In this document: positions 1-10,698 of the stretch, in pieces
How the letters are laid out: the number at the start of each line of letters is the position of its first letter
Numbering within the stretch: position 1 is the first letter of the stretch
From: Siphonodentalium dalli
Lineage: Eukaryota > Mollusca > Scaphopoda > Gadilida > Siphonodentaliidae
Assembly: GCA_032622095.1 (NCBI GenBank)
Contig: CP136062.1
Coordinates: 18,851,739-18,915,738, forward strand
DNA length: 64,000 nt
Direction: 5' to 3'
Notes under the pieces: model-generated
The model's database searches: none
Told to the model about the DNA's origin: nothing
What the model saw: the letters and a program-made list of their open reading frames with translations, nothing else
Made by a program: the position numbers and the translations under genes

Positions 1-619
1 CTATCAGCAGTAAGTGAGGATATACTCACCAACTCGTGTTAAATTTCACCCTATTCTGTCTGCAGTAAACGATGGAGTTAATCTGAAATTCATTAAAATA
101 TAAAAATATTAATATTTATTATATGCTTCCCCATTAAATAGTGGGAAATTGCCGTAGCGTAGAGTGTTATATCCATCACCTGGACCGACTCGATGGATAA
201 CACTGACCGACTCGATGGATAACACAATAGTATTACTTTTTCGAAGATTACTTCCGGTTTATAGCGGCGAATCACACAAAGTTTCAAAGCGTATTAATAA
301 CAGCCGGACTATTTTTTTTAATTATTGATTTTTACGGTAGCGAAAGAGTTTTCATTGTTATAATGTTAACTCCTTTGTTTTAATATATTCTTATCATTAA
401 ATTATGTATACATTAATTTTCTCGCATCATTTCAGAATAAAACAATGGGGACTATTTCTTATGGCGGATATGCTCGATATTTGTCATTCAGTGGTGAGCA
501 AATCAATTGATGGAATGAAAACAAAATGCAAATGTCGAAGCTTTCTAATAATTTGAAGTGAACTATAGGACAAAACTAACAGTTTTGGGGCGGTTTATAA
601 CGTAGCGCACATAATAAAA
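1..619. other. AT-rich stretch without a recognised gene
   Basis: I see no long open frame, no RNA gene and no element with clear ends here. The only structure noted is the 22-bp tandem duplication listed separately at 183-226. Homopolymer A/T runs are frequent, as in the rest of the window's background. Confidence 0.6.
183..226. repeat. 22-bp tandem duplication
   Basis: Two copies of a 22-bp unit beginning GACCGACTCGATGGATAACA lie head to tail and differ only in the last base. With two copies only, this is a simple local duplication. Confidence 0.9.
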
Positions 620-783
620 AGAACACCTACGGGTTTTGGTTGAATACCCGGATTATCTCATTCGTGGGTACAAGGAAATACATAATTTCCACTCGCGGCT
701 GCAAGCCGCTCGTGGAAATCTGTATTTCCTTGTACCCACTCATGAGATAATCCGGGTATTCAACCAAAACCCGTAGGTATTCT
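620..783. mobile_element. Fold-back element, arms about 80 bp
   Basis: The left arm (from AGAACACCTACGGG at 620) is the reverse complement of the right arm (ending CCCGTAGGTATTCT). The arms meet near 702 at a GCGGCTGCAAGCCGC turn. Only scattered mismatches are visible, so a long hairpin could form. No coding capacity is present. It is best read as a fold-back MITE. I could not define a convincing target-site duplication, so the superfamily is left open. Confidence 0.85.
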
Positions 784-1233
784 CTATTTATCTACTTTAT
801 TCAAACAAATTTTCGCGACTAAATTTATTTAATATTTTTCTATTTTGTTATTGATAATTTTGATTTAGATCATATATGGATACAAAAGAATGGTGAATAG
901 CTGAAAAACAGACCTAGAAATTATTGAGATATATATAACGCATACAGCAATATAGCAAGATAATGTGCGAAAAATATATACTAAGTAATATACATGTATG
1001 GTACATGTTCTCAGCTATCTAACCCCTTCTATACTGAATGGAATTTCCCACTCGGTTATAAAAGGATATATTGCAATGGTCTATTATTCATTTGATTCAG
1101 GAAAAATAAGCAGATATCAAATATCAGGCTATCGAAACACTATGGGAAATAAAAGGTCAGCCGACCACAGTGTCCCACGAAAACGTGGCAAGTCGATGCC
1201 GCTTTGTTAAAGAAATTTTTCCAATATGTGGGT
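784..1233. other. Unassigned AT-rich stretch
   Basis: Short open frames of about 70 codons occur here but resemble no family I know and lack a splice-site context. No inverted or tandem repeat of note was seen. Confidence 0.5.
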
Positions 1234-1500
1234 AACAATACTCTGAAGTTTCAAATATCTACGATCAAAACTGCAGGAGGAGTTGATTACACCACGAAGG
1301 TACCCTCATTCAGAAAATTATTAAAAAAAGTCGAAAAGGGTTAATAACTCATGTCAACAACAATACTCTGAAGTTTCAAATATCTAGGATGAAAACTGTA
1401 GGAGGAGTTGAATACACCATGAAGGTACTCAAAATTGTGACGAACGGATGGACGAATGGATGAACGAACGGACGGACGAACGAAAACTTTTTGGGGGACA
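1234..1500. repeat. Retroposon-like repeat with two 125-bp units and a GAACG/GGACG tail
   Basis: The phrase AACAATACTCTGAAGTTTCA occurs at 1234 and again at 1359, so about 1.6 units of a 125-bp repeat are present. They are followed at about 1438-1482 by a degenerate tetranucleotide run (GGAC/GAAC). A tandem core ending in such a microsatellite is a common form of interspersed repeat in lophotrochozoans; the same tail style occurs at 13.36 kb. The exact ends are not defined. Confidence 0.6.
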
Positions 1501-1872
1501 AAAAGGAAGCAATATTAGATGTATATAAAAATCAACATATGGTTTATATCATACGATCTATAACAAACAGGTGATAAAGTAATACATATAATGGATGCAT
1601 AAATTAATATAAATTTATTAATACCATAGCCAATTGATCAGCAGGTGGCAGGGTGGAAGCCCTGTGTAGCTGACACATCTGTGGAAGACAATCTTCTGTG
1701 ATCACATAATTTAGTGTAAATATATGTTGAACTGCATTCTGAAAAATAAAGATTACGAACACCTATTAATATCTTCAGCATAAAGTAGGTCAATAATGAA
1801 AACATATGTGAAGGAAAATTCAATTCTAAACCCTTTAAGAGAAGAATAAACTCAGCGATAGGTCAAGCAGTT
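1501..1872. other. Unassigned AT-rich stretch
   Basis: No gene, RNA gene or clear repeat was recognised. The 61-codon minus-strand open frame at 1638-1823 has no recognisable motif. Confidence 0.5.
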
Positions 1873-1971
1873 GAGGCCTAAGTAGAATGAGGTTCCGAGA
1901 GGGTGAATTTGTTGATACTAGCCCACTGTGCGGGATAGAGTCACTAAATTCAACCTCTGGGAACCTCATTT
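1873..1971. mobile_element. Solo hairpin of the two-hairpin CAAG MITE family
   Basis: The inverted arms match the GAGGTCCCCAGAGGGTGAAT hairpin seen at 61.8 and 62.1 kb, including the adjoining GAGGCCTAAG phrase. Only one of the family's two hairpins is present, without terminal repeats, so this is a fragment. Confidence 0.8.
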
Positions 1972-2188
1972 TGCCCACTTTTTGTCGAGGATATTAATCA
2001 GGGTTTGCGCCGGCCCAAAATTTACTTTTTCCAAATGAAATTATTTTTTGCCAAATTTTCTCAGGAGTTGCCAAATGATATCAGACCGAAATTACGGTGT
2101 CTATGGAACGTTGGTTCTTATGCTTTGACTCTCGTTATTTCAATGACTTGAAAAAATTAAACTCCAAAAACAAAACAATACACAAATC

Positions 2189-2515
2189 CAAGCATGGGTA
2201 TAGTGTCTGAGATTTGCATAATGGGGTCCCCAGAGGGTGAATTTAGTGACAATATCTGCATAGCAGGCTGGCATCACTAAATTCACCCCTGGGGACCTCA
2301 TTCTACTTAGGCCTCATCTTCTCTGGAAAGTTTCTTTATTATCAAATTTCTATAGAAACATCTTCACATAGATTCAATTTCTTTTTTAGTTTAGTTTCTC
2401 TAAATTGGCAGACGACACATTGCATAATTGAGGTTCCCAATGGGTGTACATCACAATTTAGTGATGCTGCAAAACAGGGGGCTAGCATTACCAAATTCAT
2501 CATCTAGGAACCTTT
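2189..2515 (-). mobile_element. Degenerate copy of the two-hairpin CAAG MITE
   Basis: It starts with CAAGCATGGGTATAGTGT, a decayed version of the family's terminal repeat. A hairpin follows (2216-2305), then the family's middle segment in reverse orientation relative to 61763-62193 (CTTCTCTGGAAAGTTTC onward), then a worn second hairpin (about 2455-2515). The far terminal repeat is not recognisable. It is a non-coding, non-autonomous element. Confidence 0.8.
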
Positions 2516-2775
2516 GATAATATTGTCATACAGTAATGCCCTAATTAATTGACTCCATAACCACAGCAGAATTATGGGTAATTTTTCAGGATTTAGTCGG
2601 AAATATGAGAGTTTTCCGATGAATGGCAACAAGCCATATTTCTGACTAAATCCTGAAAAATTACCCATAATTCTGCTGTGGTTATGGAGTCGATTAATTA
2701 GGGCATTACTGTACCTTTTATAATGTATAAGGTTTGATAATATTATCCTGCCTTTCGGAATGTATGGAGTTTTAT
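2513..2775. repeat. 37-bp tandem repeat split by a MITE
   Basis: Units reading TTTGATAATATT..CCTTTCGGAATGTATR flank the palindrome at 2531-2711. Removing the palindrome and one TA rejoins a normal unit (GTCATACCTTTT), matching the uninterrupted array at 5911-6073. The array therefore predates the insertion. Confidence 0.8.
2531..2711. mobile_element. Palindromic MITE, CAGTAATG family, TA target site
   Basis: A 181-bp near-perfect palindrome with ends CAGTAATGCCC and GGGCATTACTG, flanked on both sides by TA. The interrupted 37-bp repeat around it supplies an internal empty site showing that TA was duplicated. TA duplication and CAGT ends are the usual signature of Tc1/mariner elements, so this is likely a non-autonomous fold-back derivative. 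Full or partial relatives lie at 6204, 8110, 8381, 8898, 11567, 23256 and 43734. Confidence 0.9.
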
Positions 2776-2880
2776 ATTATTAGTGTAAACATATTTTTAT
2801 TTCCAAATCCAAACAAATAACATAATATACACAGGGACTAATCTAGGTTTTAAGTTTGGGCACCCTGTCAGTCCTAGGAC

Positions 2881-2954
2881 GATATGCCGTAGGCATATCC
2901 CGATGGCCGCAGGCCAGAGGTGGGGGTGGGTTTGGGAGGGGATGTCCCCCTCCC
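2881..2954. repeat. Three consecutive short hairpins
   Basis: Perfect or near-perfect small palindromes sit in a row: GATATGCCGTAGGCATATC (2881-2899), TGGCCGCAGGCCA (2904-2916) and a 21-bp palindrome GGGAGGGGAT..CCCTCCC (2934-2954). The patch is far more GC-rich than its surroundings. It is probably the end of an unrecognised mobile element; no matching second end was found. Confidence 0.7.
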
Positions 2955-4016
2955 ATGAAAAACCAATGCCCTGAGAGTGAATATGGGGCATTCTGAACCT
3001 TTATATTGTGCTATTCAGGTTGGTAAATTTAGTCATAATATAGACAATTTTTTTTAATTGTTTGTGATTTTCTACTATCATAGACATTGATCTGATAGCT
3101 AAAAGTCATAACCAAACTTAATTTGTTTCTACTCTTAATCATTGTAAAACACGCTGAAATATTCTTTTGTTTATTAAAAGATTTGTTTCACTTTTAATGT
3201 TTCACCCTTTTTATACCAATATGTATATTTTCTTGAAATAAAAATATATATTCTACCTACCCTGTGTTCAAATTGTGGATGAGAGTAGAAACTCTTACAC
3301 CACTGGTTTTTTGGTCGCGGCATCTTGTTTAAATATTCGCGGAAATAAACTTCTGGTTAAACTTTATATCTCTTAGTTTTAATTATAAATTCACGTTATG
3401 TTAAAAAACGTACCGCGTAATTACGTACCGCGATATGCTATCGTAAATTTAACCGTCGTGGAAATAACATTTCAAGCGCTTTAAAGATTTATTTGCACAC
3501 GTAACGGCAAGCACTCGATGTGGAGTTTTGGTAAGTACCGTAAGATTGATCTATAAATGAAATTGTTTTAGATCTATACAGATCTTTGCGGATTTCAGTA
3601 GTTTCGTTTCAGCGCGTTCCGAATTTTAATTTATTTAACCAAACCGGAAGAGGAAGACATATGTTTTGATTCGTTCGCGAAACAACCGACTGACTTAATT
3701 TTTATGATTAAAATGGGTCGTTTTCCCTCGGTAGATCAAATTTGTTGAGAAATAGCAATGTTTTCTTTCATTGTATAAGCGTTCAATTAACATTTCCATC
3801 GTATTAAAATTAGTTGGCAGTCTCTTTTTATCTAAAAATACCTGATTGACTGGGAAATGTTTTACAACTCTGAGGCATATTTCGTTTGGGCGCCCAAACT
3901 ACCGGCGCCCAAACCTGTTTTACGGATCCAAATACGGCCTAGATTAGCCCCTGATACAGATGACACATATTATTCACGGAGTCATAAAACATCTAATACT
4001 GATTTTTTTACCCTGT
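2955..4016. other. Unassigned stretch, no gene seen
   Basis: It is AT-rich apart from scattered CGCG motifs between 3300 and 3750. A donor-like GTAAGTACC at about 3530 follows a short GC-richer segment, but no coding frame supports an exon. Confidence 0.45.
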
Positions 4017-4085
4017 GCCAATGCATTCTCTTATATATGCGAGTCGACCATAGGTCGCCTCACATATATAACAGAATGCATTGGC
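4017..4085. repeat. 69-bp palindrome, copy 1
   Basis: The arms GCCAATGCATTCTC.. and ..GAATGCATTGGC fold around a GTCGACCATAGGTCG centre. The flanks are asymmetric: CCCTGT on one side and CTAACAATTTTT on the other. It is in the opposite orientation to the copies at 4304 and 7552. All three copies are exactly 69 bp. Confidence 0.9.
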
Positions 4086-4303
4086 CTAACAATTTTTTAC
4101 AATTTTAATAATTTTTTCTTGTATTCTTTAACAATTTTATAATTTCACCCATACAGAGCCCCAGACAAACATGAGCAGACGACACTCTTCTATATGCTTC
4201 TATATATGTGTGGGGCTCCCTGCAGGGTAATGGATGTTTTTTATTTTATGTCCTAAAAATTGTAAGAAACATTTATTTAAAAAACATGATAAAAAATTGT
4301 TAG

Positions 4304-4372
4304 GCCAATGCATTCTCTTATATATGCGAGGCGACCTATGGTCAACTCGCATATATAAGAGAATGCATTGGC
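4304..4372. repeat. 69-bp palindrome, copy 2
   Basis: Same palindrome as at 4017, in the orientation seen at 7552, preceded by AAAATTGTTAG and followed by ACAGGGTA. It lies about 290 bp from copy 1 in inverted orientation. Confidence 0.9.
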
Positions 4373-4606
4373 ACAGGGTAAATTTTATAATTTCACCCTT
4401 TTTGAAGGCACGATATCGTTGGGCATTTACTCTCATTTTATTTGATATAATTATCCACAGTCATCTTGCTATATTTATGATTTTATCAAACAAGGACATG
4501 AGCGGTAAATAGGATGTGCCAGAATAGGGATTTCCCGATTACGTTGTTTTTCGCCCATTACTAATATATGTAGTTAATGTATGGAAATGATGATCAGACA
4601 ACAAGC

Positions 4607-5529
4607 TAGGGTTGAAACGATTAATCGACTAGTCGTAGATGACGCTGAAATGTCAGAACGTCGACTCTGAATTTTGCCGTCGACTAGTCGGAATATAGTG
4701 TATTAGTTTCATGTATAACGTTTTCAAGATCAAGTCCGGCATAAACGGTGTTAACTGTGCGTAAGTTATGGTAAGTATAACGTTCGGTGGCACCCGGAAT
4801 TGACATGTGTTACTAGTATAGACACACATGGACCGGTGACCCCGACTATTAATTGAACGAATGAAATTGACAACACAATGTCTCACTCATCGTTTGAGGT
4901 CAAAGACATGATGGCAATGATTGACGCAGCTTTGTCGTTTGTCCGAGACCGCTTTTATATACACTGTGTATATTTCAATTGATCTTGCACCGTCAGGTTA
5001 TGATGCGACGCTGGGTGAAGGTCGCTTAAGGTGACGTCATTGGTGCTACCGTATATAAATGATACTGACATTAAGAACTGGCTATCATATTCTACAACGT
5101 AGCCTATACTATAGGGCGTATTTAGTCGGAACATTAACATTTTATAGTGACACCGCTCGGCACCGGTTTATTGGTGATCACGTGACTAAACGAAATAATC
5201 TCGAACGCTGATATTAAATTTAAAACCTGTATAAATGTTCGTCTAAATCATTATCCACCACATGTCTAATTATATAATTACATTCAGTGTGTTGGATAAA
5301 TATCAAGATGTTTACAGTATTATTTCCCAAATAAATCGGTGTGTATGCAGGGAAATGCGCAACGCAATAGACCGTCATTGCATCAGTCATCAGTGTACGC
5401 CATGTACGATGAATTTTCCATACAATGTTATGTTTGAAAGTTTTGATATCGGGTACCGACTAGTCGACGCAACGCGACTTTTGGGCCTCGACTAGTCGAC
5501 TCTGAAATTCACTAATCGTTTCAACACTA
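4607..5529. mobile_element. Non-autonomous hAT-like transposon, 923 bp
   Basis: The ends are TAGGGTTGAAACGATTA (left) and the reverse complement of TAGTGTTGAAACGATTA (right). Subterminal CGACTAGTCG palindromes lie near both ends (4629, 4682, 5457, 5489). The flanks CAACAAGC (4599-4606) and CAATAAGC (5530-5537) form an 8-bp target-site duplication with one difference. An 8-bp duplication plus these ends fits hAT. The interior has no transposase-like frame, so mobility would depend on an enzyme supplied elsewhere. Confidence 0.85.
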
Positions 5530-5664
5530 CAATAAGCCCAAGGCCAATAAGTGAGGGAGGGGTGTAGATACCAGATCAGACCGGAAGGGTGGGAAATAAT
5601 GGTTTTAGGAGAATTGGAGACACATAACAGAATTTGCATGAGTTAGGGATGGAAAAAAAGGGAT

Positions 5665-5678
5665 AGGAGAGAGAGAGT

Positions 5679-5715
<37 letters not shown>
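5665..5715. repeat. GA microsatellite
   Basis: An interrupted (GA)n run that ends in a short G run. A G homopolymer also occurs close by at about 5851-5864. Confidence 0.95.
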
Positions 5716-5910
5716 AATGAGAAACTAGAAGACAGTGGGGGACAGATGAAGTTGTGAAATTATGACAGTGGTGGGGAGTTTTCAATAACTGGGTTGTTGC
5801 ATGATAAAAATGAGGCTTGTCTGTAGTAATATTCATGCGTCAGGCGCCATGGGGGGGGGGGGGTAAATCACAATGACTGTTAACTGGTAACATCCGTCAA
5901 TAAGTTAATA

Positions 5911-6073
5911 AGTTTATAATATTGTCATACCTTTTGGAATGTGTAAGGTTTGATAATATTATCCTGCCTTTCGGAATGTATAGTGTTTTAATAATAATGT
6001 CATACCTTTCGGTATGTATAAGAATTTATAATATAGTCATACCTTTCGGAATGTGTAAGGTTTGATAATATTC
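5911..6073. repeat. 37-bp tandem repeat, about 4.4 units
   Basis: Units follow the pattern TTTATAATATTGTCATACC then TTTCGGAATGTGTAAGG. It is the uninterrupted counterpart of the split array at 2513-2775, 3.4 kb away. Confidence 0.9.
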
Positions 6074-6203
6074 TTGGCCATCATTTCGACGACTAAGGAA
6101 GACCTGATGCAGAAGGATTTGTCCATGGTGGGAAGCCTGAAATGAATCAATTGGGGAATCTAGAACTTGCATACAGATCTCATCCTGACCAGGTACGGTT
6201 GTA

Positions 6204-6433
6204 CAGTAATGACGTAAGTAATCGACTCCTTAACCACAGCAGAATTATGGGTAACTTTTCAGGATTTAGTCGGAAATATGGCTTGTTGCCATTCATCGGA
6301 AAGCTCCCACTGAGAGCTTTCCGATGAATGGCAACAAGCCATATTTCCGACTAAATCCACTGCTAAATCCTGAAAAGATACCCATAATTCTGCTGTGGTT
6401 AAGGAGTCGATTACTTACGGTAGTACATTACTG
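6204..6433. mobile_element. Palindromic CAGTAATG MITE, full copy
   Basis: Both TIRs (CAGTAATG.. and ..CATTACTG) are flanked by TA. The arms converge on GGAAAGCTCCCACTGAGAGCTTTCC. The right arm carries a small internal duplication (CTAAATCCACTGCTAAATCC) that the left arm lacks. It belongs to the same family as 2531-2711. Confidence 0.9.
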
Positions 6434-7186
6434 TACGTGAATATATCATGGTGATAAAATAGGACATTGAGGAAACAGAACGTCAAATTCATATTTCTCG
6501 CACACTGATCCATTTCAATCTTTCGTGGAAATGTTTGATCACTAATTAAGCACCTTAGTCTCATCAATATTTTTCGTTTCAATTTTACTCGTTCCCGATC
6601 TTTCCCCATTTTACCCCCTTTTCATGTTATTTTTAGCTTGTTACCTGTTCGCCATTTTACCACCTTTTTTAGCATGTTACCACCCCAATTTACCAGTAAC
6701 TTTTTAATATTTTTTCGATTTGTAATTTTATGCGCTTTTGTATTTCTTAGTAACGTCTCACTTATAGTTCTACTTTTTTGTTGATTATGTCTTATATTTG
6801 CAATTGTATTTTATGTTTAACATGTCAAGCGTTTTAGAGCACTTCCGTGGATTTTACGCTAAACAAAACTGTTATTTATTTATTTACATTGCCTTTACTA
6901 CGGTTGAGAATTAGGTTAAGTTTGCGTATTTTCTAGTTAGGTTCTTAGTATATAATTTTATCCATTCGCTATTTACTATTATTTTAGGATGTGTGCCATG
7001 TTTGTATTGTAAGCGCATTGAAACTAATTTATTGTATAATGCGCTCTAAATGTATCTATGATAATAATAATAATAATCCGGACGAAATAAATGTGATATA
7101 TTTGTTACATAAACAATCATGGACGTACGATCAAACAGACACATTTCCCAATTCAGATTTGATAAATTGTTGTAATTTAACGTGTA
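6434..7186. other. Unassigned AT-rich stretch
   Basis: No coding frame or element with ends was seen. A short (AAT)n run lies at about 7061-7077. Confidence 0.5.
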
Positions 7187-7190
7187 TTAA

Positions 7191-7667
7191 CCCTTTCAGT
7201 GCCAACGGGGCCGATCTCATCGGCCCTAATTTACGGTATGTAGAGCCCTAAAAAAAATAAAAATAAAAAAAATATTCTTTTCAGATATTTTTTTTTTGGG
7301 GGTTGAATTTTTTTTGGGTATGCTTAATCATGCTATAGCGAATTTAAAAACAAACTGGATAAAACCTTAGAGGCATGTTATAACGCAAAACTATCACCAA
7401 GTATTCATAGTAATAATTTTGATGCCCATGAAAAACATAAGATTCCCTGGCACTAAACCTACAAAATAAGTCTGTTAAAGAATATAAAGTAAAAATTATT
7501 AAAATTGTAAAAAATTGTAAAAAATAATAACAAATGATGAAAAATTGTTAGGCCAATGCATTCTCTTATATATGCGAGGTGACCTATGGTCGACTCGCAT
7601 ATATAAGAGAATGCATTGGCACAGGGTATATGGGTTGATACAAAAAACGGACCTGGCACTCAAAGGG
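7191..7667. mobile_element. piggyBac-like non-autonomous element, 477 bp
   Basis: The element is bounded by TTAA on both sides (7187-7190 and 7668-7671). Its 14-bp inverted ends are CCCTTTCAGTGCCA and TGGCACTCAAAGGG, with one mismatch. TTAA duplication with CCC ends is the piggyBac hallmark. The interior is AT-rich, non-coding, and contains the third copy of the 69-bp palindrome. Confidence 0.85.
7552..7620. repeat. 69-bp palindrome, copy 3, inside the piggyBac-like element
   Basis: Same palindrome and orientation as copy 2. The AT-rich left flank (AAAATTGTTAG and upstream) is shared with copies 1 and 2, so the palindrome travels with some flanking sequence. Confidence 0.9.
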
Positions 7668-7725
7668 TTAAACGTGTGATTCATTGTTGTGTGTATGCAG
7701 TCTCATTAAAAAGTGTGCCAAACAG

Positions 7726-7797
7726 GAGGCTAGCATCACTCAATTCACCCTCTGTGGACCTCATTCTGCTTAGGCCTCATCTTCTCAGGTACTGCAA
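7726..7797. mobile_element. Hairpin-arm fragment of the CAAG MITE family
   Basis: It matches the right arm of one family hairpin (GCTAGCATCACT..TTCACCCTC..GGACCTCATTCTGC) followed by TTAGGCCTCATCTTCTC. The left arm is missing. Confidence 0.75.
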
Positions 7798-8109
7798 AAG
7801 TACATTTATTCATGGTGTTCCAATTTTCATGGTTTTCATGGTTGTTGATAACCATGAAATTAAAACCCCCATGAAAGAATGTTATTGAAACAATCGTGGT
7901 GGCCATTTGAGAATGTCATGCAGGACGTACACTCTACATGTAACTCTATTGACACACTTCACCTAGGTTATGTAGGTTCATGTAACACAATACTGTGGTT
8001 CACATTCTCAATAGTCGTCAACAAAAGCTTGAAACCGCGACATGCTAATTCATTATACTCCTACATTGCGGATGCACTATTTCCAACAAATATATGGAAA
8101 TATGGCCAA

Positions 8110-8212
8110 GAGCTTTCCAATGAATGGCAACAAGCCATATTTCCGACTAAATCCTGAAAAGTTACCCATAATTCTGCTGTGGTTAAGGAGTCGATTATTT
8201 AGGGCATTACTG
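8110..8212. mobile_element. Half-palindrome copy of the CAGTAATG MITE
   Basis: Only one arm is present, from GAGCTTTCC (the palindrome centre) to the CATTACTG end followed by TA. The other arm is absent. The same half, starting at nearly the same central position, recurs at 8898 and 23256. Confidence 0.85.
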
Positions 8213-8349
8213 TATAGAGTTACGAGTATCGAACAGTGTTCGAGAGTCTTCAACACAGTAGCAATAATACCTTGATTTCAAATCACTTTGATATTCATCA
8301 ATCTTTGTGACGGACTTCAATGGATACTGCAAGAAAAAAAGAAGTTTAT

Positions 8350-8730
8350 TCATCTAAAAACTAAGGTCGTATTCCACATACACTAATGCCCGGAATAATA
8401 GATTCCTTAACCACAGCAGCTTTGCGATGAATGGCAATAAGCCATATTTCCGACTAAATCCTGAAAAATTATCCATAATTCTACTGTGGTTAAGGCGTCA
8501 ATTATTTAGGGCAATACTGTACCTAAAGTTTAAAATATATGCATGTTCAGTAGTTTATGGGAACGTATTCTACATGTCTAAATGTTTAATATATACACAT
8601 ATTCAGTAGTTTAATAGGAACGTATTCCAAATATCTAAATTGTTAAATATATGCATGTTCAGTAGTTTATGGAAAAATATTCCACATAAGTAAAGTTAAA
8701 AAGATATGCATATTCAGTAAATTACGGCAA
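8350..8730. repeat. 57-bp tandem repeat interrupted by a MITE
   Basis: About four units of roughly 57 bp with the motif CATGTTCAGTAGTTTATGG and a GGAACGTATTCC-like segment run from 8524 to 8730. The last part of another unit (GTCGTATTCCACATA) lies just left of the MITE at 8381, so the MITE sits inside the array. Confidence 0.75.
8381..8519. mobile_element. CAGTAATG-family MITE, internally deleted, inside a tandem array
   Basis: The ends CACTAATGCCC and GGCAATACTG are flanked by TA. Most of the left arm is lost: it jumps from CCACAGCAG directly to CTTTGCGATGAATGG. Confidence 0.8.
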
Positions 8731-8897
8731 TAATTTTATTAAAATCATCCCATTTCTTCATGCAATCATTTGTCAAAACAAATTAAATTCAGCGAGGAAA
8801 AACTCCCAGAGTATGTTTGGGTAACTTTTACTAGAATCTCATGCTTACATGTACTTATCAAAACAATGATGTACTACTGCGGCGTCACGTCTTAATT

Positions 8898-9002
8898 GAG
8901 AGCTTTCCGATGAATGGCAACAAGCCATATTTCCGACTAAATCCTGAAAAATTACCCATAATTCTGCTATGGTTAAGGAGTTGATTATTTAGGGCATTAC
9001 TG
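8898..9002. mobile_element. Half-palindrome copy of the CAGTAATG MITE
   Basis: One arm runs from GAGAGCTTTCCGATG to CATTACTG and is followed by TA, as at 8110. No partner arm was found to its left. Confidence 0.85.
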
Positions 9003-10698
9003 TATGTTCTTCAGAATCTGATATATATAGGGACAGTCAATTATTTATTCCATTGAATTTTTTTCGTTATTCTCAGTGATCCTAACTTGTGGGTGGGCGT
9101 GGCATTGTGTGGGTTTTTAATTTTAATGGTGCTCTGTTTTTTTTGGTTGGGTGGCATTTAGTGGTGTGGTGATGGTGGGCATGGCAACTAGGTCAGCGGT
9201 GTGGGTGGATGTGGCATTTTATTGGTGCGGTAGGCAGTGTGGGTGTGAGGAACACAGTCCTTTGATTTTGAGGCGTGCAATTGCGCTTGCGCGCCTTTGC
9301 GCACGCGGATCTAAAAACCAGCGAGTTATTAAATGCGCACGCTGAAAATTTCAAATGTGCACCTCGGAATTTGCAACCAGTGAACGAGATTTTAACAAAC
9401 AACAAACCAATGGTTAAACGCTGACAAGGCTATTCACCATGTATCTTTCTCAGCAGTGATGACGTTGATTACGAACCTGGTAACAAAGATCAAAGCGGCG
9501 TCTTTCGCACTCAATGATTGGGGTGACACCTCAACACAACTGCTGCACGTGCGAGTTCCCACAAAAAGCGTGTCAATTCTTTGGCGGCCTCGTTTGATGT
9601 TTCGGCATGCGGGATTCGCCGATTCATTTGAATACTAGATTAGGGTTTATCTGTATCATCATTCATGTCGGATAGTGACGGCGACACTGCACAAAAGGGC
9701 AAAAGTGTGCAATCTTAAAAGCGCTAATTCTAAAGATAATATGTGACAAATTAGTCCCTGACAAGCTGTCGCGTGCGCTCACTGGGACGTAATTCACAGG
9801 TGTGACATTATTACATTTAATTCACCGAGAAATCTTTATAAATCTCCGCTAAGTCAGCCTATCTTCGTACTAACCCCAGCTCCTGCCTTCGGCATTAGGC
9901 GATGACCGTAGATATTAGGCCCATAAAAATAGCTATTCAATTCGGAATGGATGCTATTCAATTACAGTAATTGACTAGCTATATACTAATCAAAATTTTA
10001 AAAGTAATTTGCTCCCTGCAATCTGATTCCGGTGAATCTGATTGCGGTAACGAATCGAATTCCACTTCCGAGTTGAAGCTTTAATCGAGTTTGATGAGCA
10101 TGCGCTCTCAGACGAGGAAGTCGACTAATTACCGTGATCAGATTCACCGGGATTGCCGGATTGTTGATGTTATTATCATGTGGAATTATTTCTGTTTCTG
10201 TTGCCACACTTGGAATTATACGTGTGTATCATTATACTTGTGTTTGTCTTTATTCAGTAATCATTTCATCGATGTTAATTTGAATTGTGCTCCCTCAAAA
10301 AAAGGCGCGCGCAAATCCCAAAAGCTCCGAGCGATATATGGCGCACCTACGTTTTCCAAATTCGAAGGACTGGGAACAAACACCAAGGATCGGGAGGGTG
10401 TGTGTCTTGTTTGTTTTTTTTAATTTTTTTTATTATGTGCACCTATGTTTTAATGACTGTCATCTAAACAGGTGTGCATCTTACCTTGAGAATGGTAAGC
10501 TATGAATCCTGTACATATATGTGTTAATGAATAACATCGGAACAGTTGTGTGTCTTACCCTGAGTATTGGATGCTGTGAATCCTGTGGTACGAACACCAG
10601 CGATCGGGAGCATACCTTCATGTGACCCCTCTGTTTCCTGAAGACAAAAAAAAACTGAAGTGCATACAAGCCCGAGATGGATGTCTTACATTACTGAC
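9003..10698. other. Unassigned stretch with CpG-richer core
   Basis: About 9260-9680 is richer in CpG than its surroundings and has short open frames, but no family was recognised. A 14-bp inverted pair, CCGGTGAATCTGAT (10029-10042) and its complement (10137-10150), suggests a small decayed element. The segments around 10470-10500 and 10548-10582 are degenerate duplicates of each other (TGTG..CTTACC..GAATCCTGT). Confidence 0.4.
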
